NCBI RefSeq assembly: GCF_003112575.1
Contig: NZ_BEWC01000011.1
Coordinates: forward strand, 210,850-274,849
DNA from: Streptomyces ardesiacus
Lineage (GTDB): Bacteria > Actinomycetota > Actinomycetes > Streptomycetales > Streptomycetaceae
Length of the DNA stretch: 64,000 nt
Direction: 5' to 3'
Numbering within the stretch: the first letter of the stretch is position 1; every line of letters begins with the position of its first letter. Both the position numbers and the translations under genes were made by a program. Positions 9,073-17,774 of this stretch are shown here, one piece after another. The notes under the pieces are model-generated. The model was not told the DNA's origin and did not search any database. It was given only the letters and a program-made list of their open reading frames with translations.

Positions 9073-9939
9073 TCAGAAGGGGTACCACCGCACCGTCGGG
9101 TCCTCGTCCCGCAGCGACGCCACCCTGCGTTCGAACTCGGCCAGCGCCTTCGGGTTGCTCGGCGCGTGCTGGGCCACCCATGCGCAACTGGCGGTCTCCC
9201 GGGCGCCGCGCAGCACCGCGCAGCCGTCCCAGTCGCGCACGTCCCAGCCGTAGGTCGCCGTGAAGGCGTCGTACGCCTCGGCGGGCAGCCCGTAGCGGTC
9301 CCGGCTCAGCGCCATCACCACCAGGTCGTGCTCGCGCAGGTCGGCGGAGAAGGTCTCCAGGTCGATCAGGACCGGCCCGTCGGGACCGACGTGCACGTTG
9401 CGGGGCAGCGCGTCCCCGTGGATGGGGCCCGGTGCCAGGTGCGGGGTGAGCGCGGCGGCGGCCGACGCGAAGCCGTCCCGGCGCTCGCGGAGATATGCGG
9501 CGTCCGCGGGGTCGATCACGTCGCCCGCGAGGCGCAGCCAGCGTTCCACACCGCCCAGCAGTTCGCGGGGCGGCAGCCCGAAGGAGGAGGGGAGGGGCAG
9601 TTCGTGGACGAGCCGGAGCAGCGCGGCCACGTCCCGGGGCTCGGTGGGCCGCACCGGGTCGGGCAGCCGCCGCCACACCGTCACCGGGTGCCCGTCGACG
9701 ATCAGCGCCGTCGGCTCGGCCGCCCGCACCGCCGGGACGCCCTCCTCCTCCAGCCAGAGCGCGACGGCCAGTTCCCGGCGCGCCCGCGCGAGCAGCTCGG
9801 CGTCGCGGCCCACCTTCACCGCCAGGCCGCCGGCGGCGAACACCGCGTTCTCGCCGAGGGCCAGCAGCCGCGCCTCCCGCGCCGGGCCGGGCAGCACCCC
9901 CGCCGCGGCCAGCACCTCCCGCGCCCGTGCCTCGTCCAT
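9073..9939 (-). CDS. Aminoglycoside phosphotransferase (APH) family kinase
   Basis: Small-molecule kinase of the APH/choline-kinase fold. It has a catalytic loop with H174-G-D176 and N181, then Mg-binding IDLE (D193), and an N-terminal nucleotide-binding lobe with AVKVGR (Lys about 42). The substrate is unknown; members of this size in Streptomyces are often annotated as aminoglycoside kinases without evidence, and nothing here shows resistance. The start at 9939 (288 aa) is chosen because family similarity begins at MDEARAREVL; the frame continues to 10002 with an unlikely Arg/Pro-rich extension. It stands alone, divergent from the sugar transporter operon. Confidence 0.78.
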   Translation of the reverse strand: MDEARAREVLAAAGVLPGPAREARLLALGENAVFAAGGLAVKVGRDAELLARARRELAVALWLEEEGVPAVRAAEPTALIVDGHPVTVWRRLPDPVRPTEPRDVAALLRLVHELPLPSSFGLPPRELLGGVERWLRLAGDVIDPADAAYLRERRDGFASAAAALTPHLAPGPIHGDALPRNVHVGPDGPVLIDLETFSADLREHDLVVMALSRDRYGLPAEAYDAFTATYGWDVRDWDGCAVLRGARETASCAWVAQHAPSNPKALAEFERRVASLRDEDPTVRWYPF

Positions 9940-10094
9940 CGCCTCGCGCCTCCGTGTCCGTGCCGGTTCCGGCCATGCCGGGGGCCAGTGTCGCATTCGC
10001 ACTGGTGGGAGCGCGTACGCGGGCCTCTTGACGGGACGCGGTCACTTCACGACCATGACGAGGCCCGTCCGAGCCGTGCGAAGGGGTTGGCCGT

Positions 10095-11042
10095 GTGACA
10101 CCGGTGACCGAGTCGAGGAGACCGGCGCGCCGTGCGCCCGGCCCGGACGCCCCGCGGGGCGGACCGGACCACGGCGCCTGGTTCCTGGTGCTGCCCGCGC
10201 TCGTCCCGATCCTGGTCCTCAGCGTGGGACCGCTGCTCTACGGCGTCCTGCTGGCGTTCACCGACGCGCAGTCGGGCCGTACGGAGCCCACCCGGTGGAT
10301 CGGCGCCCTGAACTTCCAGGACCTGCTGCACGACACGCTGTTCTGGGAGTCGTTCCGGATCGGCCTGGTGTGGGCCGTCGGGGTCACGGTGCCGCAGTTC
10401 CTGCTCGCGCTCGGTCTCGCCCTGCTGCTCAACCAGAACCTCCGGCTGCGCTGGCTGGCCCGGGCCCTGGCGATCATCCCCTGGGCGATGCCCGAGGTCG
10501 TCGTCGGCATCATGTGGCGCCTGGTCTACAACGCGGACGCCGGCATCCTCAACGAGACCCTGCGCGACCTCGGCCTCGGCGACGGCCACGACTGGCTCAG
10601 CGGCTTGGGCACCGCCCTGCCCGCCGTCGTCGTGGTCGGCGTCTGGGCCGGCCTGCCGCAGACCACGGTCGCCCTGCTCGCCGGCCTCCAGAACACCCCG
10701 CGCGAGCTGCACGAGGCGGCCGCCGTGGACGGCGCGGGAGCCTGGCGCCGCTTTTGCACGGTCACCTGGCCCGCCCTCAGGCCCGTCGCCCTCGCCATCA
10801 CCGCCCTCAACGTCATCTGGAACTTCAACTCCTTCGCCCTGGTCTACGTGCTGACCAACGGCGGACCCGGCGGACGCACCCGGCTGCCCATGCTCTTCGC
10901 CTACGAGGAGGCCTTCCGCTACGGGCAGTTCGGCTACGCGGCGGCGATGGGCTGCGTCATGGTCGCCGTGATCTCGATCCTGCTGGCCGTCTTCCTCGCC
11001 GGCCGGCTCCGCGGCGGGGACAAGGGAGGTGACGGGGCGTGA
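10095..11042 (+). CDS. Sugar ABC transporter permease, MalF type
   Basis: Inner-membrane permease of a CUT1 carbohydrate importer. It has about six transmembrane helices and the cytoplasmic EAA loop, ELHEAAAVDGAGAWRRF, that docks the ATPase. The N-terminal 30 residues are Arg/Pro-rich and cytoplasmic, followed by a first helix (ALVPILVLSVGPLLYGV). GTG start at 10095 with AAGGGG 9 nt upstream. It is the first gene of an operon with a MalG-type permease and a lipoprotein. No ATPase is encoded, as is usual in Streptomyces, where MsiK energises many sugar importers. The sugar is unknown. Confidence 0.9.
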   Translation: MTPVTESRRPARRAPGPDAPRGGPDHGAWFLVLPALVPILVLSVGPLLYGVLLAFTDAQSGRTEPTRWIGALNFQDLLHDTLFWESFRIGLVWAVGVTVPQFLLALGLALLLNQNLRLRWLARALAIIPWAMPEVVVGIMWRLVYNADAGILNETLRDLGLGDGHDWLSGLGTALPAVVVVGVWAGLPQTTVALLAGLQNTPRELHEAAAVDGAGAWRRFCTVTWPALRPVALAITALNVIWNFNSFALVYVLTNGGPGGRTRLPMLFAYEEAFRYGQFGYAAAMGCVMVAVISILLAVFLAGRLRGGDKGGDGA

Positions 11043-11872
11043 GGACCTCGAAGGGCGCCCGCGCGGGCCAGTACGCCGCGCTGCTCGCGTATCTGGTCTT
11101 CCTGGCCTTCCCGTTCCTGTGGCTGATCTCCGTCGCGTTCAAACCGCCGCGCGAGCTGGCCGGACTGCATCCCACCTGGATCCCGGAGAACCCCACCCTC
11201 GACAACTTCCGGCAGGCCTTCGACGAGCAGCCGCTGCTGCACGCCGGTCTCAACTCCCTGGTCGCCGCCCTCGGCGCCGCCGTGATCGCGGTGCTGGTGG
11301 CGACCCCGGCGGCGTACGTCATGGCCCGTCGGCGCGGCCGGTTCGCCAAGGCGGCCACCGGATGGGTCGTGGTCAGCCAGGCCTTCCCCTTCGTCCTGCT
11401 GATCATCCCGCTGTTCCTGGTCCTCAAGAACCTCGGCCTGATCAACTCGGTCGCCGGTCTGGTCATGGTGTACGTCGTGTGGTCGCTGCCGTTCGCGCTG
11501 TGGATGCTCGCCGGATACGTCCGCGCCGTGCCCCGGGAGCTGGAGGAGGCCGCCGCGGTCGACGGCGCCGGACCCCTGCGCACCCTGGTGTCGGTGACCG
11601 CGCCGCTGCTCGCGCCGGGGATCGTGGCGACGGCCCTGTTCGCGTTCGTCACCGCGTGGAACGAGTTCTTCTTCGCGCTGGTGCTGCTGAAGACCCCGGA
11701 GAAGCAGACCCTGCCCGTGGTGCTCACCCACTTCATCGGCGCCGAGGGCGTCGCCGACCTCGGGCCGCTCGCCGCGGCGGCCTTCCTCGCCACCCTGCCC
11801 TCGCTGGTGGTCTTCGCCCTCGTCCAGCGGCGGATCACGGGCGGCATGCTCGCCGGGGCGGTGAAGAGCTGA
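11039..11872 (+). CDS. Sugar ABC transporter permease, MalG type
   Basis: Second permease subunit of the CUT1 importer, 277 aa, with about six transmembrane helices and the EAA motif ELEEAAAVDGAGPLRTL. Near the C-terminus the sequence AWNEFFFALVLL is typical of MalG-like subunits. GTG at 11039 overlaps the previous stop (GTGA), implying translational coupling and 1:1 synthesis with the first permease. Its own stop overlaps the start of the binding-protein gene (TGATG). Confidence 0.9.
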   Translation: MRTSKGARAGQYAALLAYLVFLAFPFLWLISVAFKPPRELAGLHPTWIPENPTLDNFRQAFDEQPLLHAGLNSLVAALGAAVIAVLVATPAAYVMARRRGRFAKAATGWVVVSQAFPFVLLIIPLFLVLKNLGLINSVAGLVMVYVVWSLPFALWMLAGYVRAVPRELEEAAAVDGAGPLRTLVSVTAPLLAPGIVATALFAFVTAWNEFFFALVLLKTPEKQTLPVVLTHFIGAEGVADLGPLAAAAFLATLPSLVVFALVQRRITGGMLAGAVKS

Positions 11873-13155
11873 TGCGCACCAGGACCACCGCCCTGCTCCT
11901 CGCCCTCGTCCTGCTCCTGGCCGGGTGCGCGGAAGGCGCCGACGACGGCGCCGACGGCCGGATCACCCTCCGCTTCCAGTCCCTGGCCTGGCAGGACGAG
12001 TCGGTGCGGGCCACGAAGGAACTGGTGCGGGAGTGGAACGCCGCCCACCCGGACGTGCGCGTCGAGTACGTCCAGGGAAGCTGGGACGGCGTCCACGACC
12101 AGCTCCTGACCTCCTTCGAGGGCGGCGAGGCGCCCGACATCATCCACGACGCCTCCGACGACCTCGCCGACTTCGCCCACGGCGGCCGCCTCGCCGACCT
12201 CACCGGACTGCTGCCCGCGCGGCTGACGTCGGACATACCGCGGCAGAGCTGGGAGACGGTCACCTTCGGCGACGGCGTCTACGGCGTGCCGTTCCTCCAG
12301 GAGCCGCGGGTGCTGATCGCCAACGCGACCCTGCTGAAGGAGTCGGGCGTGCGGATCCCGACGCCCGCGGACCCCTGGACCTGGGCGGAGTTCCGGCAGG
12401 TGGCCAAGGAGCTGAGCGGCGACGGGAGGTACGGGGTCGCCTGGCCGCTCAAGGAGCCCGTCTCCGCCACGCTCAACCTCTCCCTGTCCACCGGCGGCCG
12501 GCTCTTCCACCGCGGCCCCGACGGCAGGGTGACCGTCCGCTTCGAGGCGGGCGACCAGGTGGTGCCGCGCACCGTCCACGACCAGGTGGAGACCGACCGC
12601 AGCGCCTCTCCCACCACCCTGGGCAGCGGCGGCTCCGACACACTGCCCGGCTTCTTCGCCGGCACGTACGCGATGGTGCCGCTCGGCTTCTCCTACCGCC
12701 AGCAGATCGAGCAGCAGGCGCCCGAGGGCTTCGACTGGCAGGTGCTGCCCGCCCCGGCCGGCGCCGACGGGCTCACCCAGGGCGTCAGCCCGCAGACCCT
12801 GTCGGTCGCCGAGGACAGCCCGCACAAGAAGGAGGCCGTCGCGTTCCTCGACTTCCTCCTGCGGCCGGACCACATGGTGCGCCTCGCGCTCGGCGACTGG
12901 ATGCTGCCCACCGGCCGCCAGGCCCTGGCCGACCCCGCCCTGCACACCGCCGAACGCGGCTGGGCCACCGGCACCGCCCTCGCCGCGCACCTGCGCCCGG
13001 CCCCCGCCCAGTCCGTGCGGGGCTACGCCGAGTGGAAGGACAAGGTGGCGACCCCGGCGCTGCAGGAGTACTACAGCGGGGCGATCGGCATGGACGACCT
13101 GCGCCGCCGACTGGAGGAGGACGGGAACCTGGTACTCGCCCGCTACCAGCGCTGA
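11872..13155 (+). CDS. Sugar ABC transporter substrate-binding lipoprotein
   Basis: Extracellular solute-binding protein (family 1, MalE-like), 427 aa. It has an N-terminal signal with lipobox LLAGC, so Cys19 is acylated and anchors the protein outside the membrane. The mature part contains the usual two-lobe features (AWPLKEP, the LDFLLRPDHMVRLALGDWMLPTGRQAL hinge region). It captures a sugar and delivers it to the two preceding permeases. ATG at 11872 overlaps the permease stop in TGATG. It is the last gene of the operon, whereas binding proteins are usually encoded first and made in excess; here coupling would hold it near equimolar unless translation differs. Confidence 0.9.
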   Translation: MRTRTTALLLALVLLLAGCAEGADDGADGRITLRFQSLAWQDESVRATKELVREWNAAHPDVRVEYVQGSWDGVHDQLLTSFEGGEAPDIIHDASDDLADFAHGGRLADLTGLLPARLTSDIPRQSWETVTFGDGVYGVPFLQEPRVLIANATLLKESGVRIPTPADPWTWAEFRQVAKELSGDGRYGVAWPLKEPVSATLNLSLSTGGRLFHRGPDGRVTVRFEAGDQVVPRTVHDQVETDRSASPTTLGSGGSDTLPGFFAGTYAMVPLGFSYRQQIEQQAPEGFDWQVLPAPAGADGLTQGVSPQTLSVAEDSPHKKEAVAFLDFLLRPDHMVRLALGDWMLPTGRQALADPALHTAERGWATGTALAAHLRPAPAQSVRGYAEWKDKVATPALQEYYSGAIGMDDLRRRLEEDGNLVLARYQR

Positions 13156-13201
13156 CGGCCCCCCGCCGCGGTCCGTCGGCGTCCGCCCCGGCGAAAAGCG
13201 G

Positions 13202-13231
13202 TTGCCCGCCGGGCGAACGCCCATCTAACGT
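13202..13231 (+). promoter_or_regulatory. Predicted promoter of the erm leader (WhiB7/WblC-like)
   Basis: TTGCCC (13202-13207) and TAACGT (13226-13231) are separated by 18 nt. A short A-rich run (GAAAAG) lies just upstream of the -35, the arrangement seen in promoters driven by the antibiotic-responsive regulator WhiB7/WblC. The transcription start expected about 7 nt after the -10 coincides with the GTG of the leader ORF at 13239, so the transcript would be leaderless. WblC control is inference. Confidence 0.5.
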
Positions 13232-13238
13232 CCCGTCC

Positions 13239-13352
13239 GTGGCAGCTTTCAACGCGATCTTCAACTCCGGTCTCGGCCGGGGCTGCACGCACGCCATCAG
13301 GCTGCGTCGTGGCCCCGGAGCCCTGACCGGCCCGGGGTCCTCCCGCCGCTGA
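13239..13352 (+). CDS. Putative leader peptide upstream of erm
   Basis: A 37-residue ORF starting at GTG 13239 and beginning MAAFNAIFNSGLGRGC, followed by an Arg/Gly-rich tail ending PGSSRR. It starts where transcription is predicted to begin and ends 137 nt before the methyltransferase, with two or three hairpins between. Inducible erm genes are commonly preceded by a short peptide on which a macrolide-bound ribosome stalls, changing downstream folding. This one fits that position and size. No Shine-Dalgarno is present, consistent with a leaderless start. The regulatory role is inferred from position; the peptide matches no stalling motif I can name. Confidence 0.55.
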   Translation: MAAFNAIFNSGLGRGCTHAIRLRRGPGALTGPGSSRR

Positions 13353-13358
13353 CGCACC

Positions 13359-13456
13359 GGACGCGTTCGACGCGTCCCGGGCGCGCACGGCGGGGCCGAG
13401 CCCCCGCATTCCCTTTCTGCCTTCGTCTTCCGGTCAGGGCCTTCGGCTGCCCTTTT
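13359..13456 (+). promoter_or_regulatory. Attenuator-like hairpins between leader and erm
   Basis: Three inverted repeats in a row. 13359-13377 has perfect 7-bp arms around TTCGA. 13392-13404 has GGGGC/GCCCC arms. 13436-13453 has AGGGC/GCCCT arms and is followed by TTTT at 13453-13456, the pattern of an intrinsic terminator. Together with the leader ORF they suggest transcription attenuation or translation control of erm by ribosome stalling. The alternative, a plain terminator, would leave erm without a promoter. Confidence 0.5.
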
Positions 13457-13489
13457 CCCCCCTGTCACGGAAGACAAGGACCGCAGGCC

Positions 13490-14182
13490 ATGGCCCGCCC
13501 CACCCCGCGTGCCCGCACGCTCTCGCAGAACTTCCTCGCCGACCGCGCCACCGCCGAACGCGTCGCGCGGCTCGCCGCCCCCGACCACTCCCGCCCTCCC
13601 CTCGTGCTCGAAGTGGGCGCGGGCCGAGGCGCTCTCACCGAGCCGCTGGCCCGCCGCAGCCTCGAACTGCGCGCCTACGAGATCGACCCCCGGCTCGTCC
13701 CCGGCCTCCGCGCCCGGTTCGCGCGCAGCCCGCACGTGAGCGTCGTCGCCGGGGACTTCCTAGCCGTCCGGCCCCCGCGCACGCCGTTCTCGGTCGCCGG
13801 GAACGTGCCGTTCTCGCGCACGGCCGACATCGTCCACTGGTGCCGCCTCACCGTCCTGACCTGGCCGTGTCACGCATGGCGGCTGGTGGGCCGGGTGGGC
13901 CGCCTCCGCTTCCGCCCGGCGCCGCGCGTCGACGCCGGCGTCCTGCGCATCGAACGCCGTCCCGCCCCGCTGCTCACCGCCGCCGGCCTGCGCGGCTGGG
14001 CGGACCTGGTCGAGCTGGGCTTCTCCGGGGTCGGCGGCTCGCTGCACGCCTCCCTTCGGCGCGCCCATCCCCGGCGCCGGGTGGACGCGGCCTTCCGCGC
14101 CGCCCGGCTCGACCCCGCCCTGCTCGTCGGCGAGGTCGCCCCCGACCGCTGGCTGCGCCTGCACGAGGAGCTGACCTCATGA
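13490..14182 (+). CDS. 23S rRNA adenine-N6 methyltransferase Erm (ErmO/Lrm-like), internally shortened
   Basis: SAM-dependent enzyme of the family that methylates A2058 of 23S rRNA and blocks macrolide, lincosamide and streptogramin B binding. Present: N-terminal TLSQNFLADRATAERVAR, SAM motif I LEVGAGRGALTEPL (about residue 40-53), YEIDPRL, GDFL and the target-adenine motif GNVPFSRTADIVHWC, plus the C-terminal helical domain with GFSGVGGSLHASLRRAHPRR. After HWC (residue 118) the sequence jumps to RLTVLTWP. ErmE and relatives carry about 29 more residues here (QLEFARKRTGDYGRW region), so 230 aa is about 30 short of the expected 260. Activity is doubtful. AAGGA precedes ATG 13490. mgt follows in the same orientation. 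Confidence 0.85.
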   Translation: MARPTPRARTLSQNFLADRATAERVARLAAPDHSRPPLVLEVGAGRGALTEPLARRSLELRAYEIDPRLVPGLRARFARSPHVSVVAGDFLAVRPPRTPFSVAGNVPFSRTADIVHWCRLTVLTWPCHAWRLVGRVGRLRFRPAPRVDAGVLRIERRPAPLLTAAGLRGWADLVELGFSGVGGSLHASLRRAHPRRRVDAAFRAARLDPALLVGEVAPDRWLRLHEELTS

Positions 14183-14229
14183 AGGAAAACGACTTGCACG
14201 AGACGTCTCGTCTCGCTTACGGTCCTCGC

Positions 14230-15435
14230 ATGACCACGCCCCCCGCTCACATCGCCATGTTCTCCATCGCCGCCCACGGCCACGTGAACCCCAGCCTGGA
14301 GGTGATCCGGGAGCTCGTCGCGCGAGGTCACCGGGTGACGTACGCGATCCCGCCGCTCCTCGCGGACAAGGTCGCCGAGGCGGGTGCCGAACCCAAGCTC
14401 TGGAACAGCACCCTGCCCGGCCCCGACGCCGACCCGGAGGCGTGGGGGAGCACGCTGCTGGACAACGTCGAGCCCTTCCTCGACGACGCCGTCCAGTCGC
14501 TCCCGCAGATCGCCCGGGCGTACGAGGGCGACGAGCCGGACCTGATCCTGCACGACATCGCCTCCTACACCGCCCGCGTCCTCGGCCGCCGCTGGGACGT
14601 GCCCGTCGTCTCCCTGTCGCCCTGCATGGTCGCCTGGGAGGGGTACGAGCAGGAGGTGGCCGGGCCGATGTGGGAGGAGCCGCTGAAGACCGAGCGCGGC
14701 CAGGCGTACTACGCCCGCTTCCACGCCTGGCTGGAGGAGAACGGGATCACCGACCACCCCGACGCCTTCACCGGCCGCCCCGACCGCTCCCTGGTGCTGA
14801 TCCCCAAGGCGTTGCAGCCCCACGCCGACAGGGTCGACGAGTCGACGTACACCTTCGTCGGCGCCTGCCAGGGGGACCGCACCGCCGAGGGCGACTGGAC
14901 GCGTCCCGAGGGCGCCGAGAAGGTCGTCCTCGTCTCCCTCGGGTCCGCCTTCACCAAACAGCCCGCGTTCTACCGGGAGTGCGTCAAGGCCTTCGGCGAG
15001 CTGCCCGGCTGGCACACCGTGCTCCAGGTCGGCCGGCACATCGACCCCGCCGAGCTGGGCGACGTACCGGACAGCGTGGAAGTGCGCACCTGGGTCCCGC
15101 AGTTGGCGATCCTCCAGCAGACGGACCTCTTCGTCACCCACGCGGGCGCCGGGGGCAGCCAGGAGGGCCTGGCGACCGCCACGCCGATGATCGCCGTCCC
15201 GCAGGCCGCGGACCAGTTCGGCAACGCCGACATGCTCCGGGCCCTCGGCGTCGCCCGCACGTTCACCACCGAGGCGGCCACCGCCGAGGCGCTGCGCGGC
15301 GCCGCCCTCGACCTGGTCGACGACCCGGAGGTGGCGGGGCGCCTGAAGGAGATCCGGGCCCGGATGGCCGAGGAGGGCGGCACCCGGCGGGCCGCCGACC
15401 TCGTCGAGGCCGAACTGGCCGCCGCGCGCGGCTGA
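14230..15435 (+). CDS. mgt: Macrolide glycosyltransferase
   Basis: GT1-family enzyme that transfers glucose from UDP-glucose to the 2'-OH of macrolides, inactivating them in the cytoplasm. It closely resembles S. lividans Mgt and the Ole/Gim enzymes: N-terminal HIAMFSIAAHGHVNPSLEVI, the C-terminal nucleotide-sugar motif around THAGAGGSQEGLATATPMIAVPQAADQ (about residue 310-336), and 401 aa in total. ATG 14230 is 47 nt after the erm stop, and the intervening sequence contains short AT-rich stretches. The pair erm-mgt matches the lrm-mgt locus described in S. lividans, giving target protection plus drug inactivation. A strong hairpin terminator follows. Confidence 0.92.
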   Translation: MTTPPAHIAMFSIAAHGHVNPSLEVIRELVARGHRVTYAIPPLLADKVAEAGAEPKLWNSTLPGPDADPEAWGSTLLDNVEPFLDDAVQSLPQIARAYEGDEPDLILHDIASYTARVLGRRWDVPVVSLSPCMVAWEGYEQEVAGPMWEEPLKTERGQAYYARFHAWLEENGITDHPDAFTGRPDRSLVLIPKALQPHADRVDESTYTFVGACQGDRTAEGDWTRPEGAEKVVLVSLGSAFTKQPAFYRECVKAFGELPGWHTVLQVGRHIDPAELGDVPDSVEVRTWVPQLAILQQTDLFVTHAGAGGSQEGLATATPMIAVPQAADQFGNADMLRALGVARTFTTEAATAEALRGAALDLVDDPEVAGRLKEIRARMAEEGGTRRAADLVEAELAAARG

Positions 15436-15451
15436 CCCCGCAGGACGCGGC

Positions 15452-15490
15452 GAGGGGCCCGTCGGTTCCCCCGGAACCGACGGGCCCCTC
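15452..15490. terminator. Bidirectional terminator between mgt and MMPL gene
   Basis: Perfect 18-bp inverted repeat (15452-15469 and 15473-15490) with a 3-nt loop of C, placed between two convergent genes 17 nt after the mgt stop. It is the longest perfect hairpin I found in the window, and its position fits transcription termination in both directions. Confidence 0.85.
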
Positions 15491-15509
15491 GGCCCGGTGG
15501 GCGCGCCGG

Positions 15510-17774
15510 TCAGACCCCGACGGGCTCGCCCCGCTCCCCGCGCTCGCCGTCCCGCACCGCCGGGACGGCCGCCTCGGGCGACTCGTCGTGGGTGAGGTCC
15601 GGCATCCGGTGCAGCCACTTCGGCAGGTACCAGTTGCGCTCGCCGAGCAGGGACATCACGGCCGGCAGCAGGACACCCCGGATGACCGTCGCGTCGATGA
15701 GCACCGCCGCCGCCAGACCCACGCCCATCTGCTTCATCGACTGCATGGACAGCGTGCCGAAGATCGCGAACACGGCGACCATGATGACGGCGGCACTGGT
15801 GACGACCCCCGCCGTGGTGACCACGCCGTGCTGGATCGCGTCCCGGGTGCTCCGCCCGCGCAGCCGCGCCTCGCGGATCCGGGAGACCACGAACACGTGG
15901 TAGTCCATCGACAGGCCGAACAGGATCACGAAGAGGAACAGCGGCAGCCACGTGACGATGGCGCCCACGCCCTCCGCGCCCACCAGGGAGGCGCCCCAGC
16001 CGTGCTGGAAGACGGCGACCAGGATGCCGTAGGCCGCGCCCACCGACAGCAGGTTGAGCACGATCGAGGTGAGGGCGACGGTCAGCGAGCGGAAGGACAG
16101 CAGCATCAGCAGGAGGGCGAAGACCACGACGAACGCGAAGACCGGCAGGACCGAGCCGACGAGCTGGTCGTTGAAGTCCTTGTTGCCGGCCACCTGACCG
16201 GTGATCGGGGCCTGGACGCCCTCGACCGTGCCCAGCGTCGCCGGCCGCACCTCGTCGCGCAGCTTGTCCAGGCTCTCGCCCGCCCTGTCCTGGTCCGAGC
16301 CGCCGACCAGCGGGACGTACACCAGGGCGACGTTCTGCTCGTCGTGCGTCGTGATGTCCACCGGGCCGCGGGAGGCGCCCGAACTGATCGCCCGCTCCCG
16401 GAAGTCGGCGAGCGCGGCCCGCACCTCGGGCGCGTTGATGTCGTCGGCCTTCACGACCACCTCGGCCGGGTCGGAGCCCCCGGGGAAGGCCTCGTTGACC
16501 CGGTTGTACGTCTGCACGACGGGCAGCGAGTCGCCGAACTCCTGGTCCAGCGTGAGGTTCTGCGTCTTCATGCCCAGCGCGGGCGCCGCGACGGCCAGCA
16601 GCGCCCCGACGGCGACCACCGCGGCGAGCAGCGGCCTGGCCAGGACCCGCTTGAGCACGGCCGTCCAGAACCGGCTGCCCTCACCCGCGAAGCGGCTCGG
16701 CCGGCGCCGGCGCAGGAACGGCACGCGGCCCCTCTCCACCCGCTCGCCCAGCAGGGACAGCAGCGCCGGCAGCACCGTCACGGAGCCCACCATGGCGACC
16801 GCGACCACCATCAGCGAGGCCAGCCCCATCGCCTCGAACTCGGCGATGCCGGTGAACAGCATGCCCGCCATCGCCACGCACACCGTGACGCCGGAGACGA
16901 CGATCGCCCGGCCACTGGTGGCGGCGGCGATCCGCAGGGCGGTGTGCGCGTCGCGTCCGGCGGCCCGCTCCTCGCGCTCACGGCGCAGGTAGAACAGGCA
17001 GTAGTCGACACCGACGGCCAGACCCACCAGCAGCATCACGGAGTTGGCGGTCTCGCTCATCGGCTGGACGTGGCTGACCAGGCCCATCAGGCCCATCGTC
17101 GCGATGATCGCGGTGATCGCCAGCGCCACCGGGACCAGCGCGGCCACCAGCGCGCCGAACGCGACGAGCAGGATGCCGAGGGCCACCGGCACCGCCGAGT
17201 ACTCGGCCTTCTTGAAGTCGTCGCCGAACGCGTCGTCGAACGTCTTCGCCATGCTGGCGCCGCCGATCTCCTCGATCCGCAGCGACGCGTAATCCTTCTG
17301 GACGCCCTCGACCGCCTTCAGGACCGGCTCGACCCGCTCGCCCGCGGTGTCCGCCTCGCCGCGCATGTCGAACCGGACCAGCGCGCTGCGGCCGTCCTCC
17401 GAGATCGTCCTGCTGTCGTACGGCGAGATGACGCCCGTGACCCTCCCGGTCTTCTCCACCGCCGTGACGACCGCGCCGACGGCGGCCCGGAACTCGGCGT
17501 CCGTGGCCTTCAGATCCCCCGACTTCGCCTGGACCAGGACGGTCTCACCGGCCGGCTCGTCGATCCCGGCGTCCTCGACGATCCGTGCCGCGGTGTGCGT
17601 CTCGCCGCCCATCTGGTCGCTGTCCTTGACGTCGACCCGGCCGGCCGCCGAGCCGAGCACCGTCGCCAGGACGACGAACAGCACCCAGATCCCGACGGCG
17701 GCCCATCGGTGCCGGGCGCTCCAGCCGCCCGCCCGGGCGGCGATGCCCCGCACCCGTGTCTCTCGGTTCCGCAT
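15510..17774 (-). CDS. MMPL-family RND transporter
   Basis: Integral membrane exporter of 754 aa with the duplicated RND/MMPL architecture: TM1 (ALWV-type segment at about 25-45), a large extracellular loop (about 50-190), TM2-6, a second loop (about 380-540) and TM7-12. A motif of the D-Y type occurs in TM4 (VGVDYCLFYL, where the family has the proton-relay Asp/Tyr), repeated as LSMDYHVFVVSRI in TM10. Such proteins export lipids, siderophores or drugs; the substrate here is unknown. The start at 17774 is chosen because AGGAGGGGG precedes it and the Arg-rich basic N-terminus fits; the frame extends upstream without family features. It converges on mgt. Confidence 0.9.
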   Translation of the reverse strand: MRNRETRVRGIAARAGGWSARHRWAAVGIWVLFVVLATVLGSAAGRVDVKDSDQMGGETHTAARIVEDAGIDEPAGETVLVQAKSGDLKATDAEFRAAVGAVVTAVEKTGRVTGVISPYDSRTISEDGRSALVRFDMRGEADTAGERVEPVLKAVEGVQKDYASLRIEEIGGASMAKTFDDAFGDDFKKAEYSAVPVALGILLVAFGALVAALVPVALAITAIIATMGLMGLVSHVQPMSETANSVMLLVGLAVGVDYCLFYLRREREERAAGRDAHTALRIAAATSGRAIVVSGVTVCVAMAGMLFTGIAEFEAMGLASLMVVAVAMVGSVTVLPALLSLLGERVERGRVPFLRRRRPSRFAGEGSRFWTAVLKRVLARPLLAAVVAVGALLAVAAPALGMKTQNLTLDQEFGDSLPVVQTYNRVNEAFPGGSDPAEVVVKADDINAPEVRAALADFRERAISSGASRGPVDITTHDEQNVALVYVPLVGGSDQDRAGESLDKLRDEVRPATLGTVEGVQAPITGQVAGNKDFNDQLVGSVLPVFAFVVVFALLLMLLSFRSLTVALTSIVLNLLSVGAAYGILVAVFQHGWGASLVGAEGVGAIVTWLPLFLFVILFGLSMDYHVFVVSRIREARLRGRSTRDAIQHGVVTTAGVVTSAAVIMVAVFAIFGTLSMQSMKQMGVGLAAAVLIDATVIRGVLLPAVMSLLGERNWYLPKWLHRMPDLTHDESPEAAVPAVRDGERGERGEPVGV

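Noticed and set aside
10957..13224. 755-codon minus-strand open frame
   Set aside because: Antisense to the sugar permease and lipoprotein genes, with no recognisable domain.
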